64,000 nt of DNA from Kangiella profundi (GCF_002838765.1 NZ_CP025120.1:1736001-1800000); one strand, 5' to 3'; shown: positions 50,145 to 59,294, counted from the first letter of the stretch. Numbers and translations: made by a program. The notes: generated from the sequence alone by a model not told the origin.

Positions 50145-51569
50145 CTACTCTTCCGGCAACTCACAGTAACCAAACATACAACGCGCTTTAATTTCATCGC
50201 GTATGGCGTCCGGCAATTGCTTTTCCCAATCGCCCTGCCCCAGAGGAATTTCTTTGGCGATATTACGTGCGGATATGTGCAGGTTTTCGTCGTTCCAGGT
50301 TTTGGTAGCGACGAGGTGTTTGTTTTCGATCAAATGCTTTAATAAATACTTGGTGTTCTCCGCCACTTCGACATTATCAAGAGTGACCAGCTTTTCGCCG
50401 ACGCGAGTAGGATAAACATAAACGTTGGTGTTGCCCGAGAATAATTTACCCATAGCTTCAAGAATTCCACCTTCGAGGCCATCGTAATAAGACTCATTAA
50501 ATAACTGATCAAAATCGAGAATGCTGAGCACGATACCTATCCGATTCTGAGTGTAGCGACGCATCCATGAGCGTAATCGGAAGAAACGCAGGTAATCGGA
50601 AATCAGTACGTTGTAACCAAGTTTATTCAGCAAGTCGACGCGCGCGAGGAAGCTTGCATCGTCAGTTTCGGCGTCATTGGCAAGCTCCGCCATTGTAATT
50701 TCAGCGACGGTAAAGACTTTATCGCGCTGTACGCCCTCTTCTTCAAGAAACTGCTTCATGGCAGCTTCGGTCATGTCCACATGAACTTTTGTGGGCGGCT
50801 TGAACGAACCACGAATAACGAGCACATCTTTTTTACGCAACATGGTTCCCGGAACTTCCGAAGCTCCCTGCGCATCAAACATCACTGCTCGACAGCACCA
50901 GGAGCGGACCAGGTGTAAATTCATCAGTCGATTTTCAACTTTTTCAAAGGTGTGGCCAGCGAAATGAATCAAGTCCACTTCAATACGCTTCTGCCCGAAA
51001 TCATTGACCAGATTATCCAGTAAAGACTCAATGAAAACCTTAGGATCTTTATGGTAATGAAAAGCACCATACACCACGTTTACGCCAAAAATACCCAGCG
51101 CTTCCGACTGCTCTTTATTGGTTTCATCAAGCATCCGAACGTGCATAACGATTTCGCTAGGTGGCGCTTTGGGTTCAAGCTGCATACGAATGCCGATCCA
51201 ACCATGACACTCATTTTTCTGGGTATAGCTGCGGGCAGTTACCGTTGCTGCATAACTAAAATATTGAGTATCTTCAGAACGAACTTCATCAAGTCGAGAA
51301 TGGAGTAGGTCATATTCATGAACCAGCATCTGCTCCACCCGCTCACGACTTACATAGCGCCCTGCCTTACCATAAATATCATCACTGACCTGCATGTCAT
51401 AAGCAGACATGGTTTTGGCGATGGTTCCTGCGGCAGCACCTGCGGAGAAGAATTGGCGAGCCACTTCTTGACCGGCGCCAATTTCAACAATTGTTCCATA
51501 CTGAGTAGGATTAAGATTAACCGCCAGCGCTTTCTGTTCGGTCGTTAAGGTTTTATCGTGTTCAACCAC
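50145..51569 (-). CDS. Conserved uncharacterised protein with nucleotidyltransferase-like motif
   Basis: The 474-residue protein belongs to a conserved family that I recall being labelled variously (TonB receptor, nicotinate-nucleotide adenylyltransferase) without proof. It starts NPTQYGTIVEIGAGQEVARQ. At 254-263 it has GSFKPPTKVH, resembling the NadD/GxxxPxHxGH nucleotidyltransferase motif. There is no signal peptide, so it is not a TonB receptor. The start is GTG at 51569 with AAGGA upstream. It begins three bases after the rdgC stop, so the two are one transcription unit, linking it to DNA or recombination only by context. Confidence 0.8.
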   Translation of the reverse strand: MVEHDKTLTTEQKALAVNLNPTQYGTIVEIGAGQEVARQFFSAGAAAGTIAKTMSAYDMQVSDDIYGKAGRYVSRERVEQMLVHEYDLLHSRLDEVRSEDTQYFSYAATVTARSYTQKNECHGWIGIRMQLEPKAPPSEIVMHVRMLDETNKEQSEALGIFGVNVVYGAFHYHKDPKVFIESLLDNLVNDFGQKRIEVDLIHFAGHTFEKVENRLMNLHLVRSWCCRAVMFDAQGASEVPGTMLRKKDVLVIRGSFKPPTKVHVDMTEAAMKQFLEEEGVQRDKVFTVAEITMAELANDAETDDASFLARVDLLNKLGYNVLISDYLRFFRLRSWMRRYTQNRIGIVLSILDFDQLFNESYYDGLEGGILEAMGKLFSGNTNVYVYPTRVGEKLVTLDNVEVAENTKYLLKHLIENKHLVATKTWNDENLHISARNIAKEIPLGQGDWEKQLPDAIRDEIKARCMFGYCELPEE

Positions 51570-51572
51570 AAT

Positions 51573-52478
51573 TTATTCCTTCTCGGTAATAACTTTAAAT
51601 TCGGTTTTTAATTCTGCGATAAACTCAGCAAACGTCTGAGTCATCAACACCAGATCAGCATCCAGTCGCGCATAGGGCTCAACATCATCGACATCTTCAT
51701 TTTCTTTAAGCAATTCATCATCGAACTTGATGCTTTTTACCAGCATATCAGACTGAATCACTGCATTAAATTGATCTTTAAAACGAATTCCCAGCTTTTC
51801 AACCCAATATCCATCTTCCAACAAATCATCAATCAGCGGATTGGATTCTTCGCTGTCTTTGAATTTTGCTACACGGTCATTCTGTGGATCTTTAAATTCG
51901 TACTGGCCGGTTAAGGTCCATCCATGAGGCAAGCCGTCTTTCAGCCAACGGTTCATGATCGCTGATGGGCTTTCTTCCCCCATCAGTCGGATAGCCCCTA
52001 AAGTTCCCAGGCTATCAATCAGTAACTGGATAAAACTGTCAGCAACACTATTACTTCCGGCATTAATAACCAGCAGATTGTTTCTTGGATCGATATAGCC
52101 ATAAGTATGGCTCGACTTACTTAAGGCCTTAGGTTTTAACAGACTTAGAATATCGTCTTTAAGCGCGGACTTTTCCTTGCCAAATACTTTTCGACCTTCT
52201 TCTGCTTCAATAGTCGAAACACGCTCTTCCAGAGTTTCTTTGACCATGCTTGCTGGAATGACTTTCTGCTCTTTTCGCATACACAGTAAAATACAGCCAT
52301 TCGCTGCATGAACCAGGTGCTCAAACTGACGATTTAGCGGTGAAATCCAGCCCAAGGTTTCGGTGTCCTGTCTACCCACTGAGCTAAATCGTTGATTTTC
52401 CAGTAATTCAGCAAGCTCTTCTGGTGAGTGTTGAAATGGTGTTGTGAGGTGATAAATATGACAATTACGAAACCACAT
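51573..52478 (-). CDS. rdgC: Recombination-associated protein RdgC
   Basis: RdgC binds double-stranded DNA as a ring dimer and modulates RecA. From ATG 52478 the protein has 301 residues, matching E. coli RdgC (303). It begins MWFRNCHIYHLT like the family start, and has LGWISPLNRQFEHLVHAANG and ALSKSSHTYGYID blocks. An in-frame ATG at 52541 gives 21 extra residues without family support and is less likely, although neither start has a good ribosome site. It is followed by the 474-residue gene. Confidence 0.93.
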   Translation of the reverse strand: MWFRNCHIYHLTTPFQHSPEELAELLENQRFSSVGRQDTETLGWISPLNRQFEHLVHAANGCILLCMRKEQKVIPASMVKETLEERVSTIEAEEGRKVFGKEKSALKDDILSLLKPKALSKSSHTYGYIDPRNNLLVINAGSNSVADSFIQLLIDSLGTLGAIRLMGEESPSAIMNRWLKDGLPHGWTLTGQYEFKDPQNDRVAKFKDSEESNPLIDDLLEDGYWVEKLGIRFKDQFNAVIQSDMLVKSIKFDDELLKENEDVDDVEPYARLDADLVLMTQTFAEFIAELKTEFKVITEKE

Positions 52479-52672
52479 GAGGACAATATCTGCGTAAGAA
52501 TTAGGGTCCGTATTATGGCGAAATTCCAGCTCAACCGCCATAGCTTCACCAGACCAAATTTTAGCTATTACTGCCTCAAATCAATAAGTAGTCCAACAAA
52601 TTCCCTGAAAAGCCTTTAATTTCGCCAAACTATCCCCACATAGCTAATTGATTCATTATTTAGGAAATTAAT

Positions 52673-53293
52673 ATGTCTACTCCAGACTTCACGTCTACCG
52701 AAGCCAAAGCCTCATACGGTATTGGCTTACAAATGGGCCAGCAGGTTAAAGGTGCTTTCGAAGGTATCTCAATCGACGCAGTTGTTGCTGGTATTCAAGA
52801 TGCATTCGCTGGTCAGAACCCTCAGATTCCAGCCGACGACATTAATGCTGCATTTGTGGAAATGCAGGAGCGCCTACAGGCCCAGCAAGCTGAACTGGCT
52901 AAAAAATATGCTGCAGAAGGCGAAGAATTCTTAGCTGAAAACGCCAAGCGCGACGAAGTCACTGTTCTTGAAAGTGGTCTGCAGTATGAAGTTATCACCG
53001 AAGGTTCTGGCGACAAGCCAACAGCTGACTCAACTGTTCGTACTCATTACGCTGGTACTTTGGTTAATGGTCAGGAGTTCGACAGTTCATACAAGCGTGG
53101 TGAACCGGCTGAATTCCCAGTTGGCGGCGTGATTAAAGGCTGGACAGAAGCACTACAATTAATGCCTGTTGGTTCAAAGTGGAAGCTATATATCCCATAT
53201 AACCTTGCCTACGGTGAACAAGGTGCCGGTGGTGCTATTGGTCCATTCCAGGCATTGATATTCGAAATTGAGTTACTTGATATCGTTTCATAA
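52673..53293 (+). CDS. fklB: FKBP-type peptidyl-prolyl isomerase, FklB/Mip-like
   Basis: The 206-residue protein has an N-terminal helical dimerisation domain (about 1-95) and a C-terminal FKBP domain with VRTHYAGTLVNGQEFDSSY and GWTEALQLMPVGSKWKLYIP. It has no signal peptide, so it resembles cytosolic FklB (FKBP22) rather than periplasmic FkpA. AGGAAAT precedes the ATG. It is divergent from rdgC. Confidence 0.94.
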   Translation: MSTPDFTSTEAKASYGIGLQMGQQVKGAFEGISIDAVVAGIQDAFAGQNPQIPADDINAAFVEMQERLQAQQAELAKKYAAEGEEFLAENAKRDEVTVLESGLQYEVITEGSGDKPTADSTVRTHYAGTLVNGQEFDSSYKRGEPAEFPVGGVIKGWTEALQLMPVGSKWKLYIPYNLAYGEQGAGGAIGPFQALIFEIELLDIVS

Positions 53294-53328
53294 ACGACTG
53301 TAAGCTCATACTTCCTAGAAAGAAAAAG

Positions 53329-53362
53329 GCCCGCAAGACCATCAGGTTCTGCGGGCTTTTTT
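53329..53362 (+). terminator. fklB terminator
   Basis: GCCCGCAAGACC-ATCA-GGTTCTGCGGGC forms a long stem with one mismatch, followed by six T. Confidence 0.92.
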
Positions 53363-53369
53363 ATAGCTC

Positions 53370-53485
53370 GTCATTGCGAGAGTTCCCAGAACTCGTGGCA
53401 ATCTCGATCAGTAGGAAGTAATACCAAGCATCAAGAGATTGCCGCGTCGTCTGGGCGAGTTATCCGCCCAGCTCCTCGCAATGAC
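53370..53485. repeat. Inverted-terminal MITE-like element
   Basis: GTCATTGCGAG (53370-53380) and its exact reverse complement CTCGCAATGAC (53475-53485) bound a 116-base non-coding element. Inside are GGCAATCTC and GAGATTGCC, a second inverted pair. This GTCATTGCGAG family is widespread in bacterial intergenic DNA. It sits between convergent genes, 10 bases from the lipoprotein-pilin gene. Confidence 0.85.
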
Positions 53486-53494
53486 AGCCGTTCA

Positions 53495-55624
53495 TCAAAA
53501 CCCACACACTCTTTCGCGGAATTTGAAGTCTAGATTCGAAGTACAACTCCAGCCAACGATAACCTTTTCTTCTATAATTGGCTCAAACTTAGCATAGACT
53601 TCACTATAACCATTTCCGAAAGTTGCAGGGTCAAGATAAACAGTAACCACGCCATCATTAACGTCCACATACTCAATAACTTCGGTTGTCGTTAACTCAG
53701 CTCCAATGCCGTGCTTGCCTAAATCCAGCTCTTCAAACGACTCCCCCATCGCCTGCGCATAGGCAACCTGACTTTTAAGAGTATTGGCTGTAACTGTTGC
53801 CTGCGCCAGCTTGGCTCGCTTGGTGTAATCCTGATAAGCAGGAATTGCCACAGCGGCAAGAACACCAGTGACTGCAACGGCCTGCATGCCACCACCAGCA
53901 AATAGAATATCGCTGGCACTTTGCTCAAAAGTAAACTCTACACCTAGGTATTTATCGCTTGAGTCCAACTTAAAGCCCACGGCTCCATACTCAGAAAAGC
54001 CCATCTGATCAGCTGTTGGTAACGCCATAATATCGAAGTCAGCTTCGGTGATATCAGCCACCATCAACAAAGCTTCCAAGTAATAGTGATAAGAATTACG
54101 GGACAGGTCTCGCACTGATGTGGTTGCCGAAAAGATTGAATGGCTAACATCCTGGCCTTGGGTATCATTTACCCATTTTGCGAGGGATGTGGTTGGTCTG
54201 CGCTTGCTTCTCTCAATCAGAGGCTGAGGCACTGATGAGTAGATCAAGTAACCATTTTCAATCGTCCAATATAGGCGCGTATTGAGTTTAGAAAATGTTT
54301 TCTCAAAGCTTAAAGGAGTCGCAGACGATAGCTCAGCCAGATCTTCTTTAGCCATGGCCTTGAAAGATAAGGCATGAATTTCTTTACCCTGATGCTTGGC
54401 TACCTGATAGTTGCCTTCGGCATTTTTAATCACGCTATCAATCATCTGTTGCATCAACTCTGGGTCATTCACTTTAGTCGCGGTAAAACTACCAACATCA
54501 TCTCTGAAATAAATCAACTCAGGACCAAACACACTGGCCAACTGCTCTAGGTCAAAGCCCAGTTTCTCAACAACTTGCTGGTTCAGTTCTTCCAGACTTG
54601 CACTACCGTCTTTGGCTTTATTAATGCTGTTGAATAAACGCACCAGCTCTTCATAAGTGGGAATCGATATCATCGCCATGGTTCGTGGCGTACCAACCGT
54701 TTTGATATCAAAGTCATTATTAACTGCAGGAATAAAATCACGGATGCCAACCTTCGGCATATCAACCAGCATGGTTAAGCGTGTTTTACCGTCGCTGACA
54801 CCATAGCCAAAACCAGCAGCATTCATCTGGTCAAGCCCCAAAGCTTTAAGTTCATTTAGCTGCTGAGGTGGCAAACTCATGCTCAACATCGGCATAATCT
54901 GTTTGGTATTGACCCAGGCAAATAAACCCTTGCCGCTGCTATCAATACGATTTTGAATATCATGCATGGCATGCTTTGAATTATCTTTCAAAGAGTCCAT
55001 GACATTGCTAAGTACGGTAAATGATGTTGCAAAACCAGTAGCCATCACAAATTGCTGAGTATTTGCATCATAGTGATAACGCGCCATCGCCCCTGGCATC
55101 GCGAAAGAACCAGTACCGTCATCATTAGCCGTATGGTTAATACCTTGAGCTTTTAAATCCGAAGTTAAGCTTACCAGCGTATCGTTAAACGATTTATTAT
55201 CAGCAAAATCAAAGCGTGTTGCATAAACCATGATCGGCATTGGCTTGCCAGCTGACTCCTGGATGAAAGCCACCTCAAGCGGTGATGTCATATGCTCAAC
55301 AAACAGTTTCGCCACAGCATCTGACGGCGCTTCAAGATGACTCAAGATATTTTGATTAAGTGCAGTTTGAATGGCTTGAACTTGCTGATTATGCGCTTCG
55401 TTGTTTTGCGCTAATTTGAATCCATTGTCCTGCCCTGTGAACAAGAACCAAGCAGTGGGTACGCGAACATAGGCAACAGTACTGTCTGGAAGAGATGCCT
55501 GCAACCAGGCGGCCTGAACTAGTGGCTTGGACGCAGGTTTTACAGTCTGCTGCTTGTCCTCAGAACAGGCACTCATAAAAAGTAGCGAACTCGCTACCAT
55601 AAAAACCCCAAGAAAACGCTTCAT
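53495..55624 (-). CDS. Lipoprotein with C-terminal type IV pilin-like domain
   Basis: The 709-residue protein has three parts. A lipoprotein signal ends FMSAC (Cys20). A soluble region (about 35-570) is mixed alpha/beta and looks like the DUF3352-type group. From residue 576 GGGMQAVAVTGVLAAVAIPA begins, then YQDYTKRAKLAQ, as in the N-terminal helix of type IV pilins (GILAAIAIPAYQDYT). It ends with two cysteines, Cys694 and Cys707, like the pilin D-region disulfide. The prepilin cleavage motif (G-FTLIE) is missing, so the helix would stay embedded rather than be assembled. AGAGGGAA precedes the ATG. Confidence 0.85.
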   Translation of the reverse strand: MKRFLGVFMVASSLLFMSACSEDKQQTVKPASKPLVQAAWLQASLPDSTVAYVRVPTAWFLFTGQDNGFKLAQNNEAHNQQVQAIQTALNQNILSHLEAPSDAVAKLFVEHMTSPLEVAFIQESAGKPMPIMVYATRFDFADNKSFNDTLVSLTSDLKAQGINHTANDDGTGSFAMPGAMARYHYDANTQQFVMATGFATSFTVLSNVMDSLKDNSKHAMHDIQNRIDSSGKGLFAWVNTKQIMPMLSMSLPPQQLNELKALGLDQMNAAGFGYGVSDGKTRLTMLVDMPKVGIRDFIPAVNNDFDIKTVGTPRTMAMISIPTYEELVRLFNSINKAKDGSASLEELNQQVVEKLGFDLEQLASVFGPELIYFRDDVGSFTATKVNDPELMQQMIDSVIKNAEGNYQVAKHQGKEIHALSFKAMAKEDLAELSSATPLSFEKTFSKLNTRLYWTIENGYLIYSSVPQPLIERSKRRPTTSLAKWVNDTQGQDVSHSIFSATTSVRDLSRNSYHYYLEALLMVADITEADFDIMALPTADQMGFSEYGAVGFKLDSSDKYLGVEFTFEQSASDILFAGGGMQAVAVTGVLAAVAIPAYQDYTKRAKLAQATVTANTLKSQVAYAQAMGESFEELDLGKHGIGAELTTTEVIEYVDVNDGVVTVYLDPATFGNGYSEVYAKFEPIIEEKVIVGWSCTSNLDFKFRERVCGF

Positions 55625-55822
55625 GATATTCCCTCTATATTCTGGTTATCTGTGTTATGTTGTTGGATAAAGCCAAATGTTGAAACCCGCACATTCTATA
55701 TCATTGGTATAAGTCCTGAAACAGGGAACTAATTGACAGTTTATTCACTCGAATCGCTTATAGTAATTACAACAATGACCGCCATTGTATAAATGGTCGT
55801 TAAAATAACTCGAAGGAAAAGC

Positions 55823-56674
55823 ATGACCATCCAAAATAAACAGTCTCGATTTATCATCGTATTGATAGGTATTTTCTTTATTCAGGCGTGCGGCATTAAA
55901 TTCTGGTATAACCGTCTTGACTGGGTCGTGCCTTGGTATCTTGATGATTATGTTGAGCTGACTAGCCAGCAGGAAGACACCCTGGAAAAGCTTCTCGAGC
56001 TGAAAACAGAATGGCACCGCTCCAACGAACTTCCTAAATACGTATCCATGCTCAACCGCATGGAAGCCGATATCAAATCAGGAGCCATCCATCAAACCTA
56101 TGACCGCTATCGCCGAGATATGCGCGGCTTCTACAACACCCTGCTTAATGAGATGAGTGATGATCTGGTTGCACAAACTGCCAGCCTCAGCGATGAACAG
56201 GTCAAACAGCTGATGGATAATCTTGATAAAGAAGCTAAAGACCAATATGAAGAATTTAAAGAAACCAAAGAAGAAGATAAAAAGGAAGAGCGCCTTGAAC
56301 GACTAGAAGAAAGCTTTGGTGAATGGATTGGCAGTTTGAGTGATGAACAAAAATCGATTATTAAAGAAATGGCTGGTCTATTAAAATCGTCCGGTGAAGT
56401 GACTTACCAATACAGAGCCAGATGGCGCGACGCCTTCCGAACCGCCCTAACAGAGCGTAAAACATCATCTGGCCAAGCTGCGATCAAAAGTCTGATCCTC
56501 GATCCCTACCAGGTTGGCGGTGAAGAGCTGAATGCCATCAGAGACCACAATGGCGAAATCTACAAAGAATACCAACTCAAAATCTTCCGAACACTAAGCG
56601 CTAAACAGAAGCGCCACTTGCTCGAAGAAATTGCAGACTACCGCGAAGACTTTGAAGATTTGATTGATGATTAA
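55823..56674 (+). CDS. DUF6279-like lipoprotein
   Basis: From ATG 55823 (AAGGAAAAG upstream) the protein has 283 residues, a lipobox FIQACG (lipid Cys at about 23) and a helical, charged mature domain. KFWYNRLDWVVPWYLDDYVELTSQQEDTLE is the conserved opening of this lipoprotein family (only partly quoted here as WYNRLDWVVPWYLDDY). Acidic coiled-coil segments (KEAKDQYEEFKETKEEDKKE) lie centrally. Function is unknown. It is divergent from the lipoprotein-pilin gene. Confidence 0.82.
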   Translation: MTIQNKQSRFIIVLIGIFFIQACGIKFWYNRLDWVVPWYLDDYVELTSQQEDTLEKLLELKTEWHRSNELPKYVSMLNRMEADIKSGAIHQTYDRYRRDMRGFYNTLLNEMSDDLVAQTASLSDEQVKQLMDNLDKEAKDQYEEFKETKEEDKKEERLERLEESFGEWIGSLSDEQKSIIKEMAGLLKSSGEVTYQYRARWRDAFRTALTERKTSSGQAAIKSLILDPYQVGGEELNAIRDHNGEIYKEYQLKIFRTLSAKQKRHLLEEIADYREDFEDLIDD

Positions 56675-56778
56675 AGTGTCCGGTTACCACTAAACTAATA
56701 CTTATAGGTAGGGGCGCTACCTATGTGTGCGCCCACAATACTTTTGCTATTCGCTACACTAGAATTACTTTAAATGGT

Positions 56779-57519
56779 TCACTGAATAAAAATCATATAA
56801 CCCAAACCAACGGCAATCGCTAAACCAAAACTGATCAGAGTACCAATCAGAATATATTCTGTCAGCTTGCGATCATGGGCTTCTTTTAAATCACCAAAGC
56901 GGAAGACCGATTTGGCGGCGAGCAGGAAGCCAATACCATGCCAGTTGCCTGAAAGAATAAACACAAAGATAAACAAGCGCTCCAGCATTCCGATAAAACT
57001 TCCAGCATTGGCTAGCGAATGATCACCATCGTAAACATTCAATGGCGCCCAGCGTGAAATAACCACTTTGATAATAATCGAAGAAACACGGGTTAAAAGC
57101 AGCACAGCAATGACTAACGCCAAGACCTTTTCCTGTGGAATGACCCACTCGCTGCGACCTGTGAAATACAGCGATACAACAAACGCAATAATCACCAGAT
57201 GTAAAACCTGATCAATCACAAAGAACGTTCGCCGATTCAACAAAGAGTCAGGACGGCTGTAGTTATCCGCATAGCGACCTGCCATGCACTTAAACCCATC
57301 AATCAGGTAATGAGAAACCACCAGAATAACAAAGCCTAACCAGTATTCCGGATTAAACGAAAAAGCGATGGCATAAAGCAGAGCATGGACTCCGGCATGA
57401 TAAATCAAGCCGGTAGAAGCAAACGCCCTCTGCTCCTTATCTTTTATCCACTTTAACGGTTGAATGACAAAATCAGCGACCAGATGTGCCAGTAATAATT
57501 TTAAGAAAAGTAATGTCAT
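56779..57519 (-). CDS. DUF3307 membrane protein
   Basis: The 246-residue protein has about seven membrane segments. LLLAHLVADFVIQPLKWIKDK, HYLIDGFKCM and FVIDQVLHLVIIAF are DUF3307 motifs. A GGGAAG ribosome site lies before the ATG. It follows the SatD-like gene by 33 bases on the same strand. As I recall, the DUF3307-SatD pairing is recurrent in bacterial genomes, suggesting a joint role. Confidence 0.86.
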   Translation of the reverse strand: MTLLFLKLLLAHLVADFVIQPLKWIKDKEQRAFASTGLIYHAGVHALLYAIAFSFNPEYWLGFVILVVSHYLIDGFKCMAGRYADNYSRPDSLLNRRTFFVIDQVLHLVIIAFVVSLYFTGRSEWVIPQEKVLALVIAVLLLTRVSSIIIKVVISRWAPLNVYDGDHSLANAGSFIGMLERLFIFVFILSGNWHGIGFLLAAKSVFRFGDLKEAHDRKLTEYILIGTLISFGLAIAVGLGYMIFIQ

Positions 57520-57552
57520 AGGCTTCCCACTAAATCCTTAGAATCGATGTAA

Positions 57553-58182
57553 TTATAGATGCCGCTTAATCAGCTTCTGGCTGTAAGCCAACATTTCCAT
57601 AATAGCATCGAACCCCGACCGATTCTGTCGCTCACTCACGCGACTTTGAGTAATACCTAACATTTCAGCAATTTCAGTTTGCGTCGCTTTCCGCATCTGC
57701 ATACTAGCCCGCACCACCTCAGCCACAGTCACCGACCAGCTATCCATCGTCAATAAAGCCAGCTTGAGGTTGAGATTTAACAACTCATCTACCTCATCCC
57801 AAGGAGTCTTAATCGCCAAGGTCCGTTTTTTAAGGCTGTCGAACAGATCACCGGAATTCACAAAGGCCGAACCATTCGACTCAAGAATCGTATCCGCCTT
57901 ATGCGTCATATCGCCAATCCCAACCGCCATACGCACATCCAAGCCCTTCGTCGAACGCACCACCGCCTTCAACCAGACTGCAATATCCAACACATACTCA
58001 GGCTTATCCAGTCGAAGCTGAAAACTATCTCCACGATAGATCTGCCACTGACGAGGCGACTCTCCAAGCGTGGCCAACGCCTTTTTCAAAGGCTCAAGCC
58101 AATCCTTAGAGTCCTTCTTGGCCCTGGAATTAATAACGTCACCAGTGATAACCGCAACTGTTGGTATATTTTTTGTACTCAT
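57553..58182 (-). CDS. SatD-family protein with C-terminal HTH
   Basis: The 209-residue protein starts VAVITGDVINSRAKKDS, has WQIYRGDSFQLRLDKPEYVL and VRMAVGIGDM, all SatD-family blocks, and ends in a helix-turn-helix (TQTEIAEMLGITQSRVSERQNR, about 175-196). The HTH suggests DNA binding, possibly autoregulation; two TATACG repeats (58192-58197 and 58220-58225) lie just upstream. ATG 58182 is chosen because homology starts there; the 12-residue extension to 58218 is rejected. It is operonic with DUF3307. Confidence 0.82.
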   Translation of the reverse strand: MSTKNIPTVAVITGDVINSRAKKDSKDWLEPLKKALATLGESPRQWQIYRGDSFQLRLDKPEYVLDIAVWLKAVVRSTKGLDVRMAVGIGDMTHKADTILESNGSAFVNSGDLFDSLKKRTLAIKTPWDEVDELLNLNLKLALLTMDSWSVTVAEVVRASMQMRKATQTEIAEMLGITQSRVSERQNRSGFDAIMEMLAYSQKLIKRHL

Positions 58183-58272
58183 AAAGCATTTTATACGCTT
58201 TAAAATGTATATTGTCAATTATACGTTATATTTAATATATCTGTAGGTCGGTGATGCACCCTTAGGGCAGAA

Positions 58273-58437
58273 TTAGCGTAGCGGTTCCTCAAACCCTATC
58301 CTGTAATCCACCACCAAAGTAAATCCCCAAGGCATGTCATTCTGATGAAAATCAGAATCTGCTCTTAGGCTTTTAAACTCTTTGTCTTTTCTGGTTGACT
58401 CCACAAGCCACTGCAAACCACCACGGTACCCAAGGGA
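58273..58437 (-). pseudogene. Possible gene remnant or repeat-derived reading frame
   Basis: The minus strand is open from 58437 to a TAA at 58275-58273, reading QWLVESTRKDKEFKSL and later MPWGFTLVVDYRIGFEEP. There is no start codon with ribosome site and no known domain. A REP-like hairpin ATTCTGAT-GAAA-ATCAGAAT (58339-58358) lies within, preceded by TGTCATTC as in the element at 8326, so part of the frame is repeat DNA. It may be a decayed gene end. It meets the next remnant near 58425-58440. Confidence 0.35.
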
Positions 58438-58716
58438 TCAGAAGAGATTCGTGATCTAGTCGTAAGAATTGGCGCTCCTTATCTATTAGAACTCGGCATT
58501 GTAGATTTCAAGTTCTCACCTGGAACAGCAGGCTGTACCATTGAGATTATTGGCCCAAGTCCAGATGATGTATTCGAAGGTAGTAATGTGTGCGAAACTT
58601 ATGGTGCAGATACGTTGCAAGCTCTGAATTTAGCATCAGATATCGAGCCAATGCTCAAGAGAATAAGTAAAAAATACGATATATTTTTCCCAAGTGGTGA
58701 GCCCTATTTTGAATGA
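58399..58716 (+). pseudogene. 5'-truncated gene remnant (DUF6968-like)
   Basis: The plus strand is open from 58399 to TGA at 58714-58716 without any plausible start: the only ATG comes near the end. It translates to about 100 residues including RIGAPYLLELGIVDFKFSPG, PSPDDVFEGSN and YGADTLQALNLASDIEPMLK, ending FFPSGEPYFE. The YGADSLQALxLA-type block and C-terminal end resemble a family of small uncharacterised proteins (DUF6968). The 5' end has been lost, probably where the opposite-strand remnant begins. Confidence 0.6.
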
Positions 58717-58816
58717 AAATAGTGAGATGAGAAAAATTAATGATGGGGTCAGAGAAAAAAAATGACAATACTCATTTTGCTTGTACCCTAATCATGCGTA
58801 CAAACCACAGCGTTAA

Positions 58817-59263
58817 ATGTTCATGTATAGAAAAATAGCTACAGTTATCTTTGCGGCATTACCTGCTACGATGCTATGTGTACCTGCAGCTTCGTTTGGG
58901 ATTGTTGGTATAGAGAAGTTGTTTGGTACATACCAATTCCCAATTGAAGGTATTTTCGGCATAGCTATTTCATTGTTCACTATTTTGGGTACCATTGGAC
59001 TTTGGCTGATTTCATTCAAAGAACACTATAAAACTAGATTAAACTTTGCCCTTGTAAGTTGCGGCGTTCTGGTAACCAGCATTGTTCTTATCTGGGCCTT
59101 AATTGATAAGCCTGCATGGTTTTTACCAACCAGCTTGGGTAAAGATGCATTAGAGCTAATAATAATATCAAGTGTATTTTTATTCGGACTTTATTATTGG
59201 ATAACAATTTTATGCTCATTTTGTAGCAAACCAAAGCGGGCTAGAGGCACTAACAAGAACTAG
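58817..59263 (+). CDS. Small integral membrane protein of unknown function
   Basis: The 148-residue protein has four predicted membrane helices (about 8-30, 47-65, 75-97 and 110-132) and a basic tail (KPKRARGTNKN). No family recognised. The ribosome site is weak. It follows the remnant patch and is the first of several small orphan genes. Codon use looks AT-richer than the flanking housekeeping genes. Confidence 0.65.
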   Translation: MFMYRKIATVIFAALPATMLCVPAASFGIVGIEKLFGTYQFPIEGIFGIAISLFTILGTIGLWLISFKEHYKTRLNFALVSCGVLVTSIVLIWALIDKPAWFLPTSLGKDALELIIISSVFLFGLYYWITILCSFCSKPKRARGTNKN

Positions 59264-59294
59264 TAAGGTTTGCGTAAAACTCACAGGATAACCC

